Origin: Pararhizobium gei
Lineage (GTDB): Bacteria; Pseudomonadota; Alphaproteobacteria; Rhizobiales; Rhizobiaceae
DNA length: 64,000 bases
Direction of reading: 5' to 3'
Assembly: GCF_029223885.1 (NCBI RefSeq)
Contig: NZ_CP119409.1
Location: 770,001-834,000, forward strand
Shown here: in pieces, positions 62,401-64,000 of the stretch
How the letters are laid out: every line of letters starts with the position of its first letter
Numbering within the stretch: the first letter of the stretch is position 1
Program-made: the position numbers and the translations under genes
The notes under the pieces: generated by a model
Told to the model about the DNA's origin: nothing
Databases searched by the model: none
Seen by the model: the letters and a program-made list of their open reading frames with translations, nothing else

Positions 62401-63380
62401 ACGCTGGTCAGCCGAACGTCGCGACAGGGGCGTCCACTCTTCTTGCGCCGGTCCCCACGGACGAGTCCGCGACGACCGGCCTGATGGCGCAGCCGGCCGG
62501 CGCAGTTGAGACCGCCGCCCTTGAGGTGCCGGCGGAAATCAAGCCGGAAGCACTGGCCGACGCTGCCCGCAAGGGCGACCCTCTGGCGATGTTCGAGGTG
62601 GGCGCGATCTATACCGAAGGGCGCGGCGTCAAGGCGAATTTCGCCGAAGCCGCAAAATGGTACCAGCGGGCTGCCGATGCAGGCGTCATCCCTGCCGAAT
62701 ACCGGCTGGCAAGCCTGTATGAAAAGGGCACCGGCGTCGGCCGCGACCTGAAGAAAGCGCGTGCGCTCTATGAAAAGGCTGCCGAGAAAGGCAATGCCAG
62801 TGCCATGCACAATCTCGCCGTCATGCTCGCCGGCGGTGTCGAGGCGGCACCTGATTTTGCAGGCGCCGGCAAGTGGTTTTCCATGGCCGCAGACCGTGGC
62901 ATCCGGGACAGCCAGTTCAATCTCGCCATCCTCTATGCGCGTGGCAACGGTGTGAAGCAGGATCTTGAAGAATCCTACAAATGGTTTGCGATCGCTGCCC
63001 GCGACGGCGACACCGACGCCGCACAAAAGCGCGACGAAGTCGCTAAAGCGCTGAGCGCCGACCAACTGAAAAGCGCCAAGGCGAAATTTGACGCCTGGAA
63101 TCTCACGCCACTGGACGACAGCGCCAATTCCGTCGCGGTGCCCGACAGTTGGGTAGGAGCCGGCGTCAAGACCGCCTCGGTCGATATGAAGAAGGCGCTG
63201 CGCAACATCCAGGCCATTCTCAACAACAACGGCTTCGATACCGGCAAGCCCGACGGCGAAATGGGCAAGAAGACGGTTGCCGCCATCAAGGCTTTCCAGA
63301 AGTCCATCGGCCAGGAACCCACCGGCGAGATCACTGACGCGCTGGTCAAGGAGCTGCTGAAGCGGAACAGCAACGGCTAA
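59481..63380 (+). CDS. podJ: PodJ-like polar organising protein with Sel1 repeats
   Basis: 1299 aa from the ATG at 59481 behind GAAGA (an earlier GTG/TTG-type frame start at 59412 is unlikely). Residues 1-770 are mostly coiled coil with repeated heptad blocks (LARRIDQLDM, LSDISRKIDALDQG). One transmembrane helix lies near 868-890 (PLLMAVGAVLLAIMSYPLV). The periplasmic part has four Sel1-like repeats (about 1025-1175: GDPLAMFEVGAIYTEGRGVK and three more) and a peptidoglycan-binding-like domain (about 1240-1298). This order matches PodJ, which marks cell poles in alphaproteobacteria. Role in this organism is inferred. Confidence 0.85.
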   Translation: MNGSRSNTPRPGALGDRSSLDALNRTIEGLEARIEGLMGTAARDLRKTAVERETTRPNPIDEIMQRQRILTASREREISRERPDIRNTELRSYAERRVEPTRTQPRSIHDVPAAIHDVPAESAAKTQFRSAPYTDETPRRDKVAPLREELRRPENPRAVRAAVEMPRADAQTTEIAQALVSLRQELKKDLSEGLSREMTALRAELRGITAEAAQEHTVAEDIRGDLQKLSDSITQLGRQASPTQADALKVEFDELRIMIDGLAREDSVRRMENRWTGVEDRMNVFDANRDDELVALAYRLDEIKSQIGSMNTSPALHALEDKLVSVAQAIELIGRHIQPDDRRFVSQFADLDARLDEISRAIVASGRTAAPDLAGVGRVENRIADLARQIDTLQHPSDNGLGARIEALTARVEELAGEEAALRLEERLDQLSLMLEHSQKASAQPDLTGYLSDISRKIDALDQGTFNEALAERLDDLARRIDQLDMPAVQPESGRFDRLEGQLSDIALRLEETQAAPYDDSEILRSLQDQIANLSSLVSQPREMEASTVPAEFEGRMNALEDYLATSDEYIIEAARQAAEAVMEAYSRNGAGQSASNGSGADLAAISALADDLKVLENLSRSSEERTARTFEALHETLVHIAEKLERLEERGFEQPEQTRAFGMRGHDAHPAMPRALAADLGDDDDRADAGFGHRYDDLKRDMQGLAAEDEPTQPSRAAVAEAVQAVSDQASVHVDDVKTAAPPARSGLLAGLTKRFAPKRGEPAHTPERQLVEPTPTLDAALAIEPNVANQLLEPGSGVPDVKKILERVRAGQTGRNALPSEADKADFIAAARRAAQLAAEETDNLNRSKGGAAAAPLGALSRHRRPLLMAVGAVLLAIMSYPLVNTLILGDEAPVAVIEQPVAEQPLVGEPSQAEQQTAAVAMAPETDDGAVEPLASLQPQTEDAGAEPPAAGPEDAITAEGSETGIEVPADAGQPNVATGASTLLAPVPTDESATTGLMAQPAGAVETAALEVPAEIKPEALADAARKGDPLAMFEVGAIYTEGRGVKANFAEAAKWYQRAADAGVIPAEYRLASLYEKGTGVGRDLKKARALYEKAAEKGNASAMHNLAVMLAGGVEAAPDFAGAGKWFSMAADRGIRDSQFNLAILYARGNGVKQDLEESYKWFAIAARDGDTDAAQKRDEVAKALSADQLKSAKAKFDAWNLTPLDDSANSVAVPDSWVGAGVKTASVDMKKALRNIQAILNNNGFDTGKPDGEMGKKTVAAIKAFQKSIGQEPTGEITDALVKELLKRNSNG
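59800..59841 (+). repeat. perfect 21-bp tandem duplication in podJ
   Basis: The 21-bp unit at 59800-59820 is repeated exactly at 59821-59841, giving IHDVPAAIHDVPA. It is in frame and recent, with no effect on the rest of the protein. Confidence 0.9.
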
Positions 63381-63391
63381 AAGGCGTAAAC

Positions 63392-63423
63392 CGCGACGGC
63401 CGGTCTTCTAACCGGCCGTCGCG
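63392..63423 (+). terminator. strong hairpin after podJ
   Basis: A perfect 13-bp GC-rich stem with a 6-nt loop lies 12 bp after the podJ stop. No T-run follows, so it could be a Rho-dependent stop or a stability element. The rest of the gap to 63675 shows no gene. Confidence 0.55.
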
Positions 63424-63675
63424 CGCAGTAACAAGATCACAACGGCGTCTGCGGCTCCTTCGATGCCGCAGACCGGCCGGACAAGAGCCCCGCATGAGGT
63501 TAAGGTCAAGCCTTTCGCGGCTTGCGGGTCTCAGTCTCGGTTAAGCACGCAACGGCATTGAAAGCCTTCGATCATACCGGTTTCAGGCTCGCACAATTCG
63601 AAATTCGTGGTGAATCAAGCGCCACTTTGACGTATCCGCCCGCCTCGCGGGCTATTGGCATTTAGAGGTCGCGCC

Positions 63676-64000
63676 GTGACGGTGTATCTGCCCATCGCAG
63701 AATTGTCGGTGAACATCCTGATCATCCTCGGCATGGGTGCGGCTGTCGGCTTTCTCTCCGGCATGTTCGGCGTCGGCGGCGGCTTTCTGATCACGCCGCT
63801 GCTGATTTTCTACAATATCCCGCCGGTCGTTGCCGTCGCCACCGGCGCCAACCAGGTCGTCGCCTCCTCGATCTCGGGCGCCATCACCCATTTTCGCCGC
63901 GGCACGATCGACATCAAGCTCGGCACGGTGCTTTTGTGCGGCGGTCTGGCAGGTGCCACAGTCGGCATCTGGATTTTCGCACTGCTGCGGCGGATCGGCC
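63676..64000 (+). CDS. TauE/SafE-family permease, 3'-truncated by the window edge
   Basis: A frame beginning GTG at 63676 behind AGAGGT and open to the window end, 108 codons. It reads VYLPIAELSVNILIILGMGA, then GFLSGMFGVGGGFLITPLLI and VATGANQVVASSISGAI, which is the diagnostic first repeat of the TauE/SafE (DUF81) family. The family exports sulfite or organosulfur compounds. The rest of the gene is outside the window. Confidence 0.85.
   Translation, partial: MTVYLPIAELSVNILIILGMGAAVGFLSGMFGVGGGFLITPLLIFYNIPPVVAVATGANQVVASSISGAITHFRRGTIDIKLGTVLLCGGLAGATVGIWIFALLRRIG

Noticed and set aside
1..64000. CRISPR arrays and rRNA genes
   Set aside because: No regularly spaced repeat array of 20-40 bp units and no 16S/23S/5S-like sequence was seen. 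The only regular long repeats are inside the RTX protease gene.

Overview
The window looks like a chromosomal segment from an alphaproteobacterium of the Rhizobiaceae (Rhizobium/Agrobacterium-like). The evidence is GC-rich coding with frequent GTG/TTG starts, the gene order phoR-pstSCAB-phoU-phoB, a GcrA cell-cycle regulator, a PodJ-type polar organiser, argD-argF-hslO, and a SAM-II riboswitch in front of metZ. No species call is made.

Layout. 1-3.8 kb: end of an MFS permease, an AI-2E-family transporter, (S)-ureidoglycine aminohydrolase and two very small genes. 4.0-19.1 kb: a roughly 15.1-kb integrated island that splits a tRNA-Thr(CGU) gene. The 3' half of the tRNA is stranded at the left edge and the 5' half at the right edge, both sharing a 9-bp core, and an intact copy lies just inside the right end. 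The island carries a minus-strand set (ParB-like protein, SNF2 helicase, RhuM), a divergent C5-cytosine methylase and PUA/EVE-like-HNH nuclease, a tyrosine integrase, an AlpA-like regulator, a primase/AAA+ helicase gene broken by an IS630 element, an XRE regulator and a DUF4238 protein. 19.2-30.5 kb: nitronate monooxygenase, a membrane-anchored hypothetical, PPK2, then the complete phosphate regulon operon with a Pho box in front of pstS. 30.5-39.2 kb: LysE exporter, gcrA, argD-argF-hslO, apaG, metZ with a SAM-II attenuator, a dCTP-deaminase-like gene, tRNA-Gly(CCC) and a small exported protein. 39.4-46.6 kb: a serralysin-type RTX metalloprotease, a family-2 glycosyltransferase split by a second identical IS630 copy, and a divergent periplasmic solute-binding protein. 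46.7-52.7 kb: TerB, SNase-like and S24/LexA-like proteins, a Ca2+/H+ antiporter homologue, a Tim44-domain protein, an EamA transporter and a DUF4174 protein. 52.8-59.1 kb: a beta-oxidation cluster (acyl-CoA dehydrogenase, thiolase, cupin, fadB) with a MazEF-type module inside it. 59.5 kb to the end: a PodJ-like giant protein and the start of a TauE/SafE permease.

How the genes work together. Phosphate sensing (PhoR/PhoB/PhoU), high-affinity uptake (PstSCAB) and polyphosphate use (PPK2) sit side by side. Arginine biosynthesis (argD, argF) is paired with the redox chaperone Hsp33. Fatty-acid oxidation genes share a palindromic operator type with the nitronate monooxygenase gene. The island is the accessory part: its restriction-modification-like pair faces a ParB/SNF2/RhuM trio across a promoter dense in TTGCTA repeats, and this is the best candidate in the window for an undescribed defence system. 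The two IS630 copies have TA target duplications, and removing the element rejoins both broken genes in frame, so the insertions look recent.
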